Positions 23,109 through 33,649 of a stretch of DNA of 64,000 nucleotides are shown here, in pieces. Every line of letters begins with the position of its first letter. The first letter of the stretch is position 1. Position numbers and translations under genes: made by a program. Source of the DNA: Campanula takesimana (Eukaryota > Streptophyta > Magnoliopsida > Asterales > Campanulaceae); NCBI GenBank assembly GCA_026119855.1, contig JAOWBW010001594.1, positions 22,501 to 86,500 of the forward strand, read 5' to 3'. Below the pieces are notes generated by a model. That model worked only from the letters and a program-made list of their open reading frames with translations, did no database searches and had not been told where the DNA came from.

Positions 23109-23770
23109 GAGTAAACTCCTTTTCCGCCCCTCGTACTATGGCCCCAACATCAATTTGACACTCGTACTATTGAAACAACAAATGTATGATGCGTACTATA
23201 GTTTTATTAGCAAAATTAACCAATTTACTATTCATTTGTTAACTTTTTTTAACGAACATTATTTTTTTAACGGGCATTAATTTATTTTAACAAAACTAAC
23301 TTTTGGGGCGATTTTTGAGTTTTTCGCCGGATTTGCGCCGTCGGCCATATCTCCGTCACCGCTGATTATTTTACTGATCCCAACGGTCAATATGAGCGCC
23401 TGAGTGATGCGAACATAACCCAGAAATTTGACGACGATCCAACGGTTAATGAAGCGGGAATTTGATTTTTAATATAGCGATTTTTTAGAGATTCTCGTCA
23501 GTTTTCGCCGCCGGCCATTTCTCTCTCTCCGGCAATTATTTGGAAGATCCAAAATATGCGATTTGGTTTTGATGGAGATAACAAAAGTTAGTTATAAATT
23601 AATGCTCGTTAAAAAAATAACGTGTGTTAAAAAAAGTTAACGACTGAATAGTAAATTGGTTAATTTTGCTAATAAAACTATAGTACGCATCATACATTTG
23701 TTGTTTCAATAGTACGAGTGTCAAATTGATGTTGGGGCCATAGTACGAGGGGCGGAAAAGTAGTTTACTC
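23109..23770. mobile_element. Mutator-like MITE inside a transposase intron
   Basis: A 662 bp element with termini GAGTAAACT / AGTTTACTC and long inverted arms (CGCCCCTCGTACTATGGCCC on the left, its complement on the right), flanked by the 10 bp duplication GTTGTTTTTC (23,099-23,108 and 23,771-23,780). The interior (about 23,290-23,590) is GC-richer and contains two related blocks (TTTTTCGCCGGATTTGCGCC and TTTTCGCCGCCGGCC), looking like duplicated cargo. The arms are related in sequence to those of the 30.0-32.2 kb element. It inserted 14 bases before the intron's 3' splice site. Confidence 0.8.
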
Positions 23771-24427
23771 GTTGTTTTTCCCAGGTTTTTTCAAGAGGAG
23801 GTAAAGGCTGCATTCGCATCAACTTATCGTATTGGTTTCTCTATGGATGACGGCAACAAATTGTTTGAGATTGCTCATGAAGATCATCCTGAAAGAGTAG
23901 AGTCAGTAAGTTACATGAACAATCATGGAGATGTAAGAGTGAATTGTACCTGCAATCACTTCACTGAGGTTGGATGGCTTTGCTTTCATTGCATTAAAGC
24001 TTTGAATTTGTCAAACATCAATAGGATACCTGATGTGTACATTGAAAAGAGATGGACAAAAAAGGTAAAAAAGGATGTATGGGACAGAACATACCGAGGG
24101 GATGACGTTACACCAACAACCAGACAAATTGACTTTAATCCTTGGACACAACAAATGGCAAGAAAGTATTATGATTTGATGTCAACATGCCACGAAAACA
24201 TTGCTGCAAGACGTGTACTAGAAGACGGGTTCAACCGAGATTCTCTCCAAATTCAAGAAATATTATCTGCAAACTTGGAAGATACTACTACAGCAAGTGC
24301 AACAAATAGTGCTACAGGAAATTCTTCGAGAACTGCACCTGCTATAATTGATCCAGTACGTGCCAGTACAAAAGGGAGGAAAAAAAGCCAAAAGCAAAAT
24401 TCCAGCGGAAAAGCCAATTTCGGATGA

Positions 24428-25121
24428 GTTTGGTTCAAAAACACCTAATCAACACTTAATTTGATTTGTGTGATTGGTGTTCAAATTGAAACAGAACCTT
24501 GATGTTTTGTGTAACTTGGTGTTTTGGTACAGTATCCTGGTCTTTTGTCATTGTAACTTGATGTTTTATTACATTAACTTGATGTTTTACTAGTGCAACT
24601 TCACTGGTCAAACTTGATATATATTTTATTTGGTATAACTTGGAGTTTTAAGATAGTATCTTGGTAATTTTTCAGTGTAACTTGATTTTTTGGTACAAAA
24701 CCTTGTTCGTTTACTATTGCAACTTGTTCATTGAAGGTCAGCCTGTTATGGGAACTTGGAGTTTTGTCTGTGTAACTTGCTGTTTTACCATACCAACTTG
24801 GTGTTATTTAAAACAGTAAGTCCAATCTCAAAAAACACCAGGATGCAAGTTCAACTCATTGAAAAAAGAAATTGGAACTTCAACTAAGCAAGTTTCCAAC
24901 TTATATATACATGTTTGTTCACTAAAACATCATGTTAGGAACCAAAACATCCCACGCTGTTGACCATGGATTACAAAAACAATCCTACTACTAAAACAGT
25001 CACTTCACAGACCTAAAACACAACCATTTTGGAGATACTAATAGCCTTAATAACCAAATGTTAAGTCACATCTACTACTAACCAATTGTTAAGTAACTTC
25101 ACAGACCAAGTTAAAGCTTTA
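24428..25121. repeat. AACTTGATGTTTT minisatellite field between convergent genes
   Basis: About 700 bp between the two stop codons. From 24,490 to 24,800 the plus strand repeats variants of TGTAACTTGATGTTTT about every 20-30 bases; from about 24,820 the same word appears on the minus strand. No reading frame. The two genes' transcripts would end here. Confidence 0.7.
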
Positions 25122-28100
25122 CTAACTAGCAGCCTTTTTAGACCTTGTTTGTCTAACAAACGTCATACCATCATCAGCAGCTTTCCTCCTCTTCTTTTCC
25201 TCGTTGTCTTTCTTCTCGAAAACAGTGTCCCTGTGATCTTGTTTGATTTCCGAGAACTCTGCAACTTTCTTTAGCAAAAAATCTCGGTTCTTGTTCATAT
25301 CACTGAGAAGCAATGCAACAAGAGCCTCTGCCCGAAGAGTAGTCCTTCGCAAATCCTAAACCAAAAGATGTACTACAATTTAAATAAAAATACAAACAGA
25401 CATACATACAAAAAGATATAAAATTAAATTTAAATTTACCTTGGACAACTCAGGACATTTTTTTTTCCTTGGAAGTCTTTCATCTCCCATATAATGTAAA
25501 GACCACAATCACTGTTATGATGGTTTTCTCGAAGCACCCAATCAAAATTCATATATTCAAAATCATAATTTTTGATCTCCTCACATTTTGAGTGACCAAA
25601 CTCTTTCAACAGTGGACTGAATTCTTGACACTATAAAAATAAATAAAATTAAAAACAATAAGTAACAATAAATAAAAATAAAAACAATTGGAGCAAAAAG
25701 GACAAGACTTACCAGAGTCTTAGCAAAAAGGGAAGAATGACACTTCTTAACACCATTCATTGGCAAGTTGTCCAAATACTGACACTTTTTTGTGTCAGTA
25801 TTCACAACATACTTTGTGTAATGGCCGTGCTTAGCAATTGGAAGAAAGAACTGTGGAAAAAAATGAATTTTAGTATTAAATTTGTTATACAAGAACAAGT
25901 AGTATAATATATAAAAACGTTAAAATCAAAATATTAACATTACCAATTTGGTTTCTCTAAGATTATCTTATCACTCATCACTTGATTCTTAACAAATTCT
26001 TTCAATGCCCTACGGAATAAATGGCCTTTCTCATGTACACCTTTACCAGGAGAATTCTCAGACCAATGTGGCTGCATATAAAAAACAAAGTTACTATATC
26101 ATAACATCAAGTTACTATAGCAGTACATCAAGTTAGAATACTAAAACAAGAGTTACAAAAACAAAAACAAAATAAAATCAAACTTACTGAACAGCTGCTG
26201 TAACTAAAGATAAACTTTGACATTGTTCCGGACATCAATGTCTTCATCAAAACTGCCCAGAGATCAAGAATTGCGATACTTAATTCCTTTCATTCTTGCA
26301 AGGTTTGAATGTCCTCATTAAAAATTAATGCAGAATCTCCATATGAGCAATAGCTACCACTACAAAAAATAAATAAATAATAAGTTATCAGGTAATAACA
26401 CCAAGTTTACACAAGTTAAACCAAAAAAGGAACAAAATGAAGGATGTTTTACCTATGAACAGAATTCGCAAAGTAGTCGGAAAAGCAGTAGTCAACAACT
26501 TTCTTTCTCAAAAGCTTCATTGGCATCAACAAAGTCTTATACTCTTGCATAAACCTTGAGCTCAAAAAAGTTGCAACATTCTCTTCCCCACAATGTAATG
26601 TGCACCCTAGACCATCATCTGAATTCTCTTCCACAATTGGGGACAAACGTTTAGGATTCCCTTGATCGTCAAAAGCACGCAAAAGAATAGAATCTGGCAA
26701 CTCAGTTGTATCAGTATACACATTATAACCTGCTTCATCAACAGTTCCCTGCTCCTTCTCCCTCCCCTCTCCTGCTCCTTCTCCCTCTCCTGCTCTTTCT
26801 CTTTCTCCCTATCCTTCTCCCTCTCCTTATCAAAACCAGCTGCATCAGAAGTTGTGAAATCATTCCCACCATCCCAATTGCCACCAGCATCATCAGAATC
26901 ACTTAGAAGATCAAATGTTGGTCCATTTTTTAATTTGTTCATCCACTTGACCCTCTTCTTCAATTCCATTGTCACAGCATCAATAGCCTCAAAAAACCCA
27001 GGAGCATTATAAAAATCTTGACTTGATGAAACTTCCTCAGGCCTGGATCCTGGAGATTCATCAACAGTTTCATTCTCCTTCTCATTATCCTTCTCCTGCT
27101 CCTTATCATTCATTTCCTTTCCAACTTTTTGAAGTCTTTCAATTAGTGCATGAGTTATCACTTCCATATCTCTCTTGAAAATAACCATAGCCTCTTTGGA
27201 AGACTACACATAAATAAACAAAGTTAAGCCTATTCATAAACTTGTGAAAAAGAAAGTACAGCAGCAAGTACAAACATGAAAACAGAAAGTTTGAACATGA
27301 AAACACCAAGTTTATGTATGAAAAATATCAAAAGTTTGCATATGAAACAAGTTATAGAACACATGTTTGTATATAATAAGACAAAGTTCACATATCAAAG
27401 AAGCAAGTTTAAATATCATAACATCAAGTCCAGATATGAAAACTGACTACTGATAAACAATAAAACTTACATCATAACCCAGTGCTTGTATCTCCTTGTT
27501 TGTTTGACAGCCTTCTGGAATAGAATACCGCACAGTCCTTCCATCTTCTGATATCTATTCTCCTCCAACTTCTTCTCTAATCTCCTCTCGTTCAGTGTTT
27601 TCATGGCCTTCTATCAAAAAATCAACATCATCTTCATCATTACTGATTGGATAAGAATCTGTTGACCTAAGATTTTTTCCATACAATTTTTTCTTTGACT
27701 CATCATTAGCTCTTTTTTTGAGCTTTTCAACGGTCCAATGTTGAATCAAAGGCCTTTGATAAGGTTCTCTTACACCTTGAAACGGGAATCTGTGCAAGTA
27801 TGCTAACAATAGCACAAGCACGCACCCACTGCAGCCCCTCATGTTCTTCTTAGCAGTCTTATACTTACCGATGCCTTTGGCCAATCTCTTCAAAATAAAA
27901 TCACACCAATCAAGCTTTTTGAATATTACCAACATCCTCAAGCATACCCAACAATGACAAGTCAACATGTTTTGATATAATAGGAGCCAAAAGATGACCA
28001 ACCACATGCAGAACATACAATCTCTTGAACTCATCACCTCCATCTTTCAAATCATCGTGAGTCAGACGTTTTTCAATACATGACAAACGAATTCCTTCTT

Positions 28101-29288
28101 TCGTTCTCTTAGAATGTCCACAATTAAAATACTTCTCTCTCACAGCCAAATCTTCTTCATTGCTCAATGCATGTATTTTCAGATTCCTCTTGTTCCTGGG
28201 AAGGCAGAATATGTCAAAGACATCATTTGTTGTCAATGTATATGACTCCTTGTCATTGACTGTATGCACATATGTATTTGCATCAAAGTTTTGAACAAGA
28301 AAAGGGACAATCCCAACAGGAAGCTTCTCAACTTTCAAATCCAACAAAGAGCCAAACCCAATAGATTTGATGTCCTTTATCTGATTATCTGTTAATTTTA
28401 GCAATACAACCTTGCTTGGTGTACACGTATGCAAAAATTGTTTTTCCTTCCCATCGATTATACATACTTGACTACGAGACTTAGAAATCTTTTCAGTCCT
28501 AGCCTTTCTTTTCTTCTTAGATTTTCCCCCACCACATCCTCCCCATCTGTTACTTGTTCACTAGTTGAAGTTGTATTGGGTAAACTGGTTGTAGTTCTAT
28601 CGGGTATCTCTGTTTCCCCATCTGATGATGCTGATGTAGAAGAAAATCGTTCCTCAGGAGAATAGTCCGATTCAGAATCACTATTGACATCAGGCTATAA
28701 CAATAAAAAACAACAAGTTTAAGTATAAAAAAAATTGAGTTTAAGTATTAAAACATGAACTGATAGGTTTGTAAATGACAACATGTTTCTATATAAAAAC
28801 ATCAAGTCTAACTATCAAAACATCAAGTTTATATATAAAAACATAAGTCTCAGTGTTTAAAAAACAGTGTGAAATCAACACAAAAACAAAAAGACAAAAT
28901 GAACAAAAACAATCACGCAATGGTAGTTATCTACAAAAATTACAAAGAACACATGTAATTTGTTCTTGTAAAAATTATCAAGTTGAAAACAACACTCAAA
29001 AATACCTAATCAAAGCATTACAAAATTCGAACAAAAATGCTAGAAATCAAACAAATAAACAAACAAAATAGAGTGAGAATCAAGAGAAAAAAGCTTGAAA
29101 TCAACACATACCTAATCAAACATTACAAAATTCGAACAAAAATGCTAGAAATCAACACAATAAATGAACAAAATAGAGTGAAAATCAACAGAAAAAATCT
29201 TGAAATCGACACATACCTCCATCACGCCCGTCCTCTTCTTCATTACATATCTCTTTGCTTTGGGATTCGCTGCTCTTTTTATCCTCAT
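25122..29288 (-). pseudogene. Ulp1-like cysteine protease gene of the MULE (damaged)
   Basis: Reads from the right end of the element inward. Exon 1 (29,288-29,217) starts MRIKRAANPKAKRYVMKKRT, a basic leader. Exon 2 (28,694 to about 27,490) has an acidic Ser-rich start, then KVVLLKLTDNQIKDIKSIGF and YTLTTNDVFDIFCLP, a domain that commonly precedes Ulp1 in plant transposons. A middle exon (27,206-26,454) includes a Glu/Lys/Arg-rich low-complexity stretch. Downstream exons carry the C48 protease signatures: HYTKYVVNTDTKKCQYLDNLP (His and Asp; near 25,760-25,830) and NSDCGLYI (Cys; near 25,480-25,520), and a basic C-terminal tail. Such enzymes would process SUMO-like proteins. Damage: frame breaks near 28,545, 27,920 and 26,750, an in-frame TAG near 27,556 and a TGA near 26,292. 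Exon limits are my reading of GT/AG sites. Confidence 0.75.
28980..29216 (-). repeat. Tandem duplication in the first intron of the Ulp1-like gene
   Basis: Two copies of a roughly 105-115 bp block containing CATTACAAAATTCGAACAAA, AATGCTAGAAATCAA and AAATAGAGTGA, each ending in a CACATACCT splice-donor-like context (minus strand). The duplication copies the donor region of intron 1. Confidence 0.65.
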
Positions 29289-29610
29289 TGTGCTTGGAAT
29301 CGAGTGAAATCGAGTGAAATAGAGTGAGTATTAACGGAGGTTAGGTCTGAGAGAGAGTAAGATGGAGATAGCGACGGCGACGGTTAGTCGGAAAGTGAGA
29401 GCGATGGAGGTTAGGTCGGAGAGTGAGAGAGACGGAGGTTAGGTCAGAGAGTAGTGAGAGAGATGGAGACAGCACGGTTAGAGATGGAGAGAGAAAGACT
29501 CGTACCTTTTCAACAACCGGTTCTCGTTATTAAAAATGAATAAGAGAATTGTATGAACCGGTTTAGAGGTTTATATACCCACTTCCAAAACAGGTATTTT
29601 TTCAACATTA

Positions 29611-29630
29611 GGGGGAAACTAGTTTCCCCC
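29611..29630. repeat. 20 bp palindrome, MULE right end
   Basis: GGGGGAAACTAGTTTCCCCC, 11 bases from the right terminus. Confidence 0.9.
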
Positions 29631-29664
29631 AAAATTTTGTGAATAAAAATAAGACAAATGGAGT

Positions 29665-29987
29665 ATTGAATTAACGAAATATCAACTTGTGTTGGACTAG
29701 GATTGACCCCTCAGTGCATAGGCTTTTAGTTTCCTGGACCGAATACTAAAAGAAAATATAATAACTTTGTTTTTTTATACTCCGTCCTACGCCACCGACC
29801 TTGACAATCCGTCCTGAGTGAACACGCAATGGGGCCGTTAAACCCCAGGCCCATGGAAGCTATTTCGAAGCAAGTACTAAAGTTTGGGCTCTCTGGATGT
29901 GTTAGGTTTCCTTTCCTTTTTCTTTTTTCCTGACCACCTAATCATATTCTCGAGTTCAAATCTACTTTAATAACTTTTTTTTTTTTT
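29665..29987. other. Unassigned spacer
   Basis: No gene or element end recognised, apart from a poly-T run at 29,975-29,987 adjoining the next element. Confidence 0.35.
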
Positions 29988-30091
29988 GAGTGTTTTTGCA
30001 AAAGTGACATGTGTACTTTGTGCAATATATCAATTTGACTCGCGTACTTTGAAAACATCAAATGTGGGTTGCGTACTTAATGTTTTGAAAA

Positions 30092-30987
30092 CTAGTGTTA
30101 CTCTCATGCGATGCACGGCTGTCACTTACTCAATTTGTATAAATTTAGATGAACTAATAAGAATCGCACATTATAATTGTGAAAAAAAAATTGGAAAAAT
30201 ATTGTCAGTGCAACATCAGCTTGGCCAGGAAATGTATCGTTACGTATCAATATCTTAAAGTTAGCTGCATCTCTAAAGCGAGATAGAGCAAAATATAGTT
30301 GACATGACAAAACAACATTTTCTTCAATAAAATATCAACACTAATGTCATCATATATTCGTTAATTGCAATAACAACATCTAAATTTGAAAATTCCTCTT
30401 TCCACAAAAAACGAAACATCTTGGCGACTTCTTAAATAGTCAGAATATTCTCTCAAAAATTAAAAATATCATAAAACGGTAAAAATTGCCGTCAAAATCC
30501 TAATACAAAATTTTGCTAAAAAACGAAAAAGTTAAAAAAAAAATGATAAAAAGTTCGGAAGCCTGTTTGAGGTCCTAAACTATGTTTTTTGGGCCTTTTA
30601 TACCCTACATCAAGGGGCTATGACTTTTGTTCGTCTCGCTCCGACATTCGATTTGATATGCGGTGCGTTCCGTGGTTGATACGGAGTCAAAAGTTACGAC
30701 CGTCTCCGCGCACGCGCTCAAATGACTTCAAAAGCATCAACGCCTTCCGTCCGCATCAGTTACTAATTTTTCACTATATATTGATTATAATTCATGTTTT
30801 TTTTTCACTAAATAAAAACATATTAAAAAGTATCATAAAAATCAATATACATGCAGAGTTGACTTCTTGTCCCAAATTAAGGATGATGACATATTTGACT
30901 TTATTTACCAAACTTTCCTATTTTGGAGGAGCATATGGGTCTCATTCTAAAAATTGAAAGACTATCTTATTTTTATATTAGTATAGA
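30092..30987 (-). mobile_element. Helitron inserted at an A/T site in the Pack-MULE arm
   Basis: An 896 bp element. On minus, the 5' end is TCTATACTAATATAAAAATA and the 3' end is a weak hairpin (CGTGC-ATC-GCATG), then AGAGTAACA and CTAG (30,092-30,095). It shares the GC island (GTCTCGCTCCGACATTCG) with the Helitrons at 6.3-10.7 kb. The right arm of the host element preserves the empty site, GAAAA-TTTTGATGCC, exactly as expected for insertion between A and T with no duplication. Non-coding. Confidence 0.9.
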
Positions 30988-31049
30988 TTTTGATGCCACT
31001 TTTTTAACACCCGTTAAAAACATAACGGGACATTCCATATAAGGAGTAA

Positions 31050-32075
31050 AAGTTCGCACTCCGCTCCCATCCCCATCTCAGACTCTCACTCCCAACCTTT
31101 CCTCCATTAATTCTGGCGTTGATCACAGCCCCTCTCTTTCTCTCTTTCTCGTCTGTTCTATCTCTTCTCCATCCATATATGATGTCGCCGTCGCCTCTCC
31201 CCCTCTCCTTGCGTCGCCGGAATGTTGTCGAGTGTCGGGATGGATCGTTGACTTTTTGCATCCGGATGAAAAGTCACCAATCTCTCTGGATTCCGCCCTC
31301 CTTCTTCCCTGCAAACAATTCCTACTAAGGCAGATAACCTCCTTCTTTAACAACTATCGAGGAGAGAATGAAATTGAAAAAATTAACACACCCAGAGACA
31401 AACCCCAAAATTGATCATAAACCCTAAGCCATAGCAGAAAGAGTAAGCAACGAATTAGAAGCAAGACCTGGGTTTGTTGAAGTACACCAAAAGATGAGAT
31501 GGGTTCTGCCACGTCTTCACCGGTCCACCGTCGGTTATCCACCGACGATTGCGCAGACGTTAAATAAAAATTATGTCTTTCTCTCTCTAAAAAATCCCCT
31601 TCGCAAGGTGTGGTAGATAATAATTTGGATGATTTTTGGGGGAAAAATATTTGATTTTGTGTACAGATTACGGGCGGTGGGATGATTGAATGAGGAACCA
31701 ATTAATTTTCCAAACTTCTGTAAGGTGACCCGTAGAGTACGTGAAGCACAACTCCTCATGAACTGAAATAATTGAGATTGCGAGCTGAGCGTGGGAGGTG
31801 TTGGCGATCGGAATTGAAGGCGTAGACGGGGCGGAGATGGAGTAGTGGAGGGTGGCAACCGGATCTGGTGCGGCGCAAGAGAGAGCGGAGAAGTGGCTCG
31901 GCCGTCGGGCCTGTGCAGAGGGAGTAGCCGGAGAAGATGGAGGCGCTGAGTTTGAGTTGAAAACCGCCAGCGGACTGGAGTGTGGGCCTTGCGATGGAGA
32001 GAGAGAGTTTGGTCTGGAGTTGTAACCAGAGATGGGTACATGGTATTTTTTAATTCAGCCATTCAAGTTTTATTC
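31050..32075. other. Cargo of the Pack-MULE-like element
   Basis: GC-richer sequence with CT-rich leader-like tracts near 31,120-31,200 on plus and around 31,880-32,030 on minus. Short frames exist (a 163-codon one at 31,571-32,062 on minus, rich in Pro, Leu, Arg and Ser). None shows a domain I know. It may hold 5' pieces of one or two captured host genes, one from each side. Confidence 0.4.
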
Positions 32076-32291
32076 CTTACACTTTTACTCCTTATATGGA
32101 ATGTCCCGTTATGTTTTTAACGAGTGTTAAAAAAGTGGCATCAAAATTTTCAAAACATTAAGTACGCAACCCACATTTGATGTTTCCAAAGTACGTGATT
32201 CAAATTGATATATTGCACAAAGTACGCATGTCACTTTTGCAAAAATCTCCTTTGTTTTTTTATACCAAATGAAGTATCTCATTCTTTAATA

Positions 32292-32459
32292 CTCCCCCTT
32301 CCCAAAATGATCTTCTCATTTGCCATTTTTCATTGTCCTAAAAAGTTATTCACATTTCTACATTTTAGGCTTAAACAAAGCTTGGCCAGTGAAGCAAGTG
32401 TTCATATCCTTAAAAAGTTTGAATAGTCAAACGTGAATATCATTTTGGGACGGAGGGAG
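32292..32459. mobile_element. Stowaway-like MITE
   Basis: Ends CTCCCCCTTCCCAAAATGAT and the complement of ATCATTTTGGGACGGAGGGAG, about 168 bp. Confidence 0.7.
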
Positions 32460-32468
32460 TAAAATATA

Positions 32469-32921
32469 CTCCCCCTCCGGGGAAATTACTTTTCTTTTTT
32501 TTTTTTTTTTTTTTTTTTAGTCTATTCCAGAATTTTCAGAATAAGCGTTCACTTTTTAAAATGACAAAAAATCGTTACTGCTCATCACACGCATTCTCTC
32601 GTACTTTACTTTGAGGAAGTATTGTGTGAGACGGTCTTACACATGAGACAGATTTTGACGAGAGAGCAAATGGGCTTGTCTTGCCCCGCCCATAGGGGCA
32701 AACCATTTACTCTTTCAACGAGACCCGTCTTACGTGTGACACCATCTCACACAAGTTTTCGTCTTTTACTTTTATAATCACAATACCAATCAACTTATTA
32801 TTTCCTACCACACATTCTCTCTCCTACTTCACTTTTCATACTCACAACACTTACATCACTTCTAATATTTCTTAATTCCCGTACAAATGAATGGGTGGAC
32901 ACTTATCTAAGACAAAGCGAG
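32469..32921. mobile_element. Stowaway-like MITE with nested GAGACGG repeat
   Basis: Starts CTCCCCCTCCGGGGAAATTA and ends ACTTATCTAAGACAAAGCGAG. At about 32,621-32,765 it is interrupted by a small element with ends TGTGTGAGACGGTCTTACAC and the complement of GTGTGACACCATCTCACACA, related to the arms of the Mutator-like MITEs at 4.3 and 5.8 kb. Confidence 0.5.
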
Positions 32922-33177
32922 TATAATTTTGGGGAGTTAAGGATAAGAGAAGTTGAATACTCAGTATTATTATTGAATTAATAATTATATAATTGAATAT
33001 ACTCATGGTGATATCAACATTAATAATTGTGAGTCATTGGACTATTTATAGTGGATGTTGTAAATAATTTGGTAAATTGTACATGAAATCTCAATTCACC
33101 CACAAGAGTTAAAAACATTTGACCAGTAGCAAACCTTGCGTTAGTAAAATGTGTTAATTTGGATCGGGCAATGATAT

Positions 33178-33325
33178 GGGCACAAAAGAAGGTTGTAAAA
33201 TGAGGTGACGATATTTTATTGGTTGCATCGATTGTGGACCCGACACACTCTAATTAAAAGCAACAATAAAAATTATGACACCTCATTTTCTAAGCCAAAT
33301 TTTGTAAAAAATTTTGTGACTTTAT
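33178..33325. mobile_element. GGGTACAAAA-type MITE, copy 3
   Basis: Shares ATGAGGTGACGATATTTTAT, TTGCATCGAT and GGACCCGACACACTC with copy 1, about 150 bp. Confidence 0.55.
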
Positions 33326-33449
33326 ATTTGTCTATTTAATCTGATTTAATGGATTGGTAGGGGCTGGGCTTGAGCACGCTGTTATAGTACTTAAGTAATT
33401 GCAAGTGTGATTCCAGTTGCCCCTTCTACAGTATTTACTTTAACTTCAT

Positions 33450-33580
33450 ATCATTATTTTCTTTCCTTTTTTAGGCATGGGAATGAGAGTAATTTGGAAT
33501 TTTCCCATGTCTTAATAAGGAAAATGACCCCTCACCTAACAACAAACAACTAAGGAGGGGACAAGGAGGCTGCTACAACT
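33450..33580. repeat. Dispersed repeat shared with 15,270-15,420
   Basis: Contains TAATTTGGAATTTTCCC, GAAAATGACCCCTCACC and GGAGGGGACAAGGAGGC in the same order as the other copy. Confidence 0.5.
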
Positions 33581-33649
33581 TTTTCCATTCAACTCGATTG
33601 AGTTTCTCATAGCCTATGATTATGGACACAAATAATTACTAAAATAGAA

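Larger units (their letters stand above)
20723..24427 (+). pseudogene. FAR1-type MULE transposase gene (two frame breaks)
   Basis: A transposase of the MULE/FAR1-FHY3 type; it would bind the element ends and cut and join DNA in the nucleus. Exon 1 (20,723-20,858) is an acidic leader with a 15-residue tandem duplication. Exon 2 (from about 21,270 to 22,343) carries the FAR1 zinc-binding DNA-binding domain (CEELYKMYKQHANALGFS, then RCSC and HDLEHNHEM) and the start of the DDE core (VVIFDTTYNTNKYG, FTDQDCAMSKAI). Exon 3 (from 22,517) has HRLCLWHIL and SQRSESTNHS. The last exon (23,785-24,427) holds a SWIM zinc finger (CTCNHF..CFHC, C-x-C..C-x-H) and a basic Gly/Ser tail. Introns: about 20,859-21,270, 22,344-22,516 and 23,016-23,784. 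Frame breaks: one missing base in an A9 run at 21,623-21,631, and a second near 22,862. Host FAR1 genes derive from such transposases, but the element ends show this one is still part of a transposon. Confidence 0.85.
20498..29641. mobile_element. Two-gene MULE: FAR1-type transposase plus Ulp1-like protease
   Basis: A 9,144 bp element flanked by the perfect 9 bp duplication AATAAAAAT (20,489-20,497 and 29,642-29,650). Ends: GAGTTGGTTTTGGGGG and the complement of TTTCCCCCAAAATTTTGTG. A 20 bp palindrome GGGGGAAACTAGTTTCCCCC sits at both ends. A TATA box lies near each end pointing inward (TATAAAAG at 20,633-20,640 on plus; TATATAAA near 29,570 on minus), driving two convergent genes. Plant MULEs that carry a Ulp1-like gene are an established class (Kaonashi-type). 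Both genes are damaged in this copy, but the ends and duplication are intact. Convergent 3' ends meet near 24.4-25.1 kb in a field of AACTTGATGTTTT words. Confidence 0.9.
20040..29664. mobile_element. Stowaway-like MITE split by the large MULE
   Basis: ACTCCTCCATTACCTTCGTC at 20,040 and, beyond the MULE, AAATAAGACAAATGGAGTA ending about 29,664 look like the two ends of one Stowaway-like element (complementary CTCC...GTC / GAC...GGAG). The MULE target AATAAAAAT lies in its right end. A GGGTACAAAA-type MITE (20,242-20,395) is also nested in it. Confidence 0.4.
29988..32249. mobile_element. Pack-MULE-like element with long TIRs
   Basis: A 2,262 bp unit with inverted arms of about 167 bp: the left arm (29,988-30,091 then 30,988-31,050, split by a Helitron) begins GAGTGTTTTTGCAAAAGTGA; the right arm (about 32,080-32,249) is its complement with few mismatches. 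The arms share the words ATCAATTTGAC and GTACTTTG with the MITE at 23,109. The flanks are T-rich, so the duplication is uncertain (CTTTTTTTTT / CTTTGTTTTT). The 1 kb between the arms is markedly GC-richer and looks like captured gene sequence. Confidence 0.7.

Noticed and set aside
20723..24427. Host FAR1/FHY3 transcription factor gene
   Set aside because: It lies inside a MULE with matching ends and a perfect 9 bp target duplication, and a deletion derivative of the same element is adjacent; it is the element's own transposase.
31571..32062. 163-codon minus-strand frame as a gene
   Set aside because: Low-complexity Pro/Arg/Leu/Ser composition, overlaps the Pack-MULE arm, no domain recognised.
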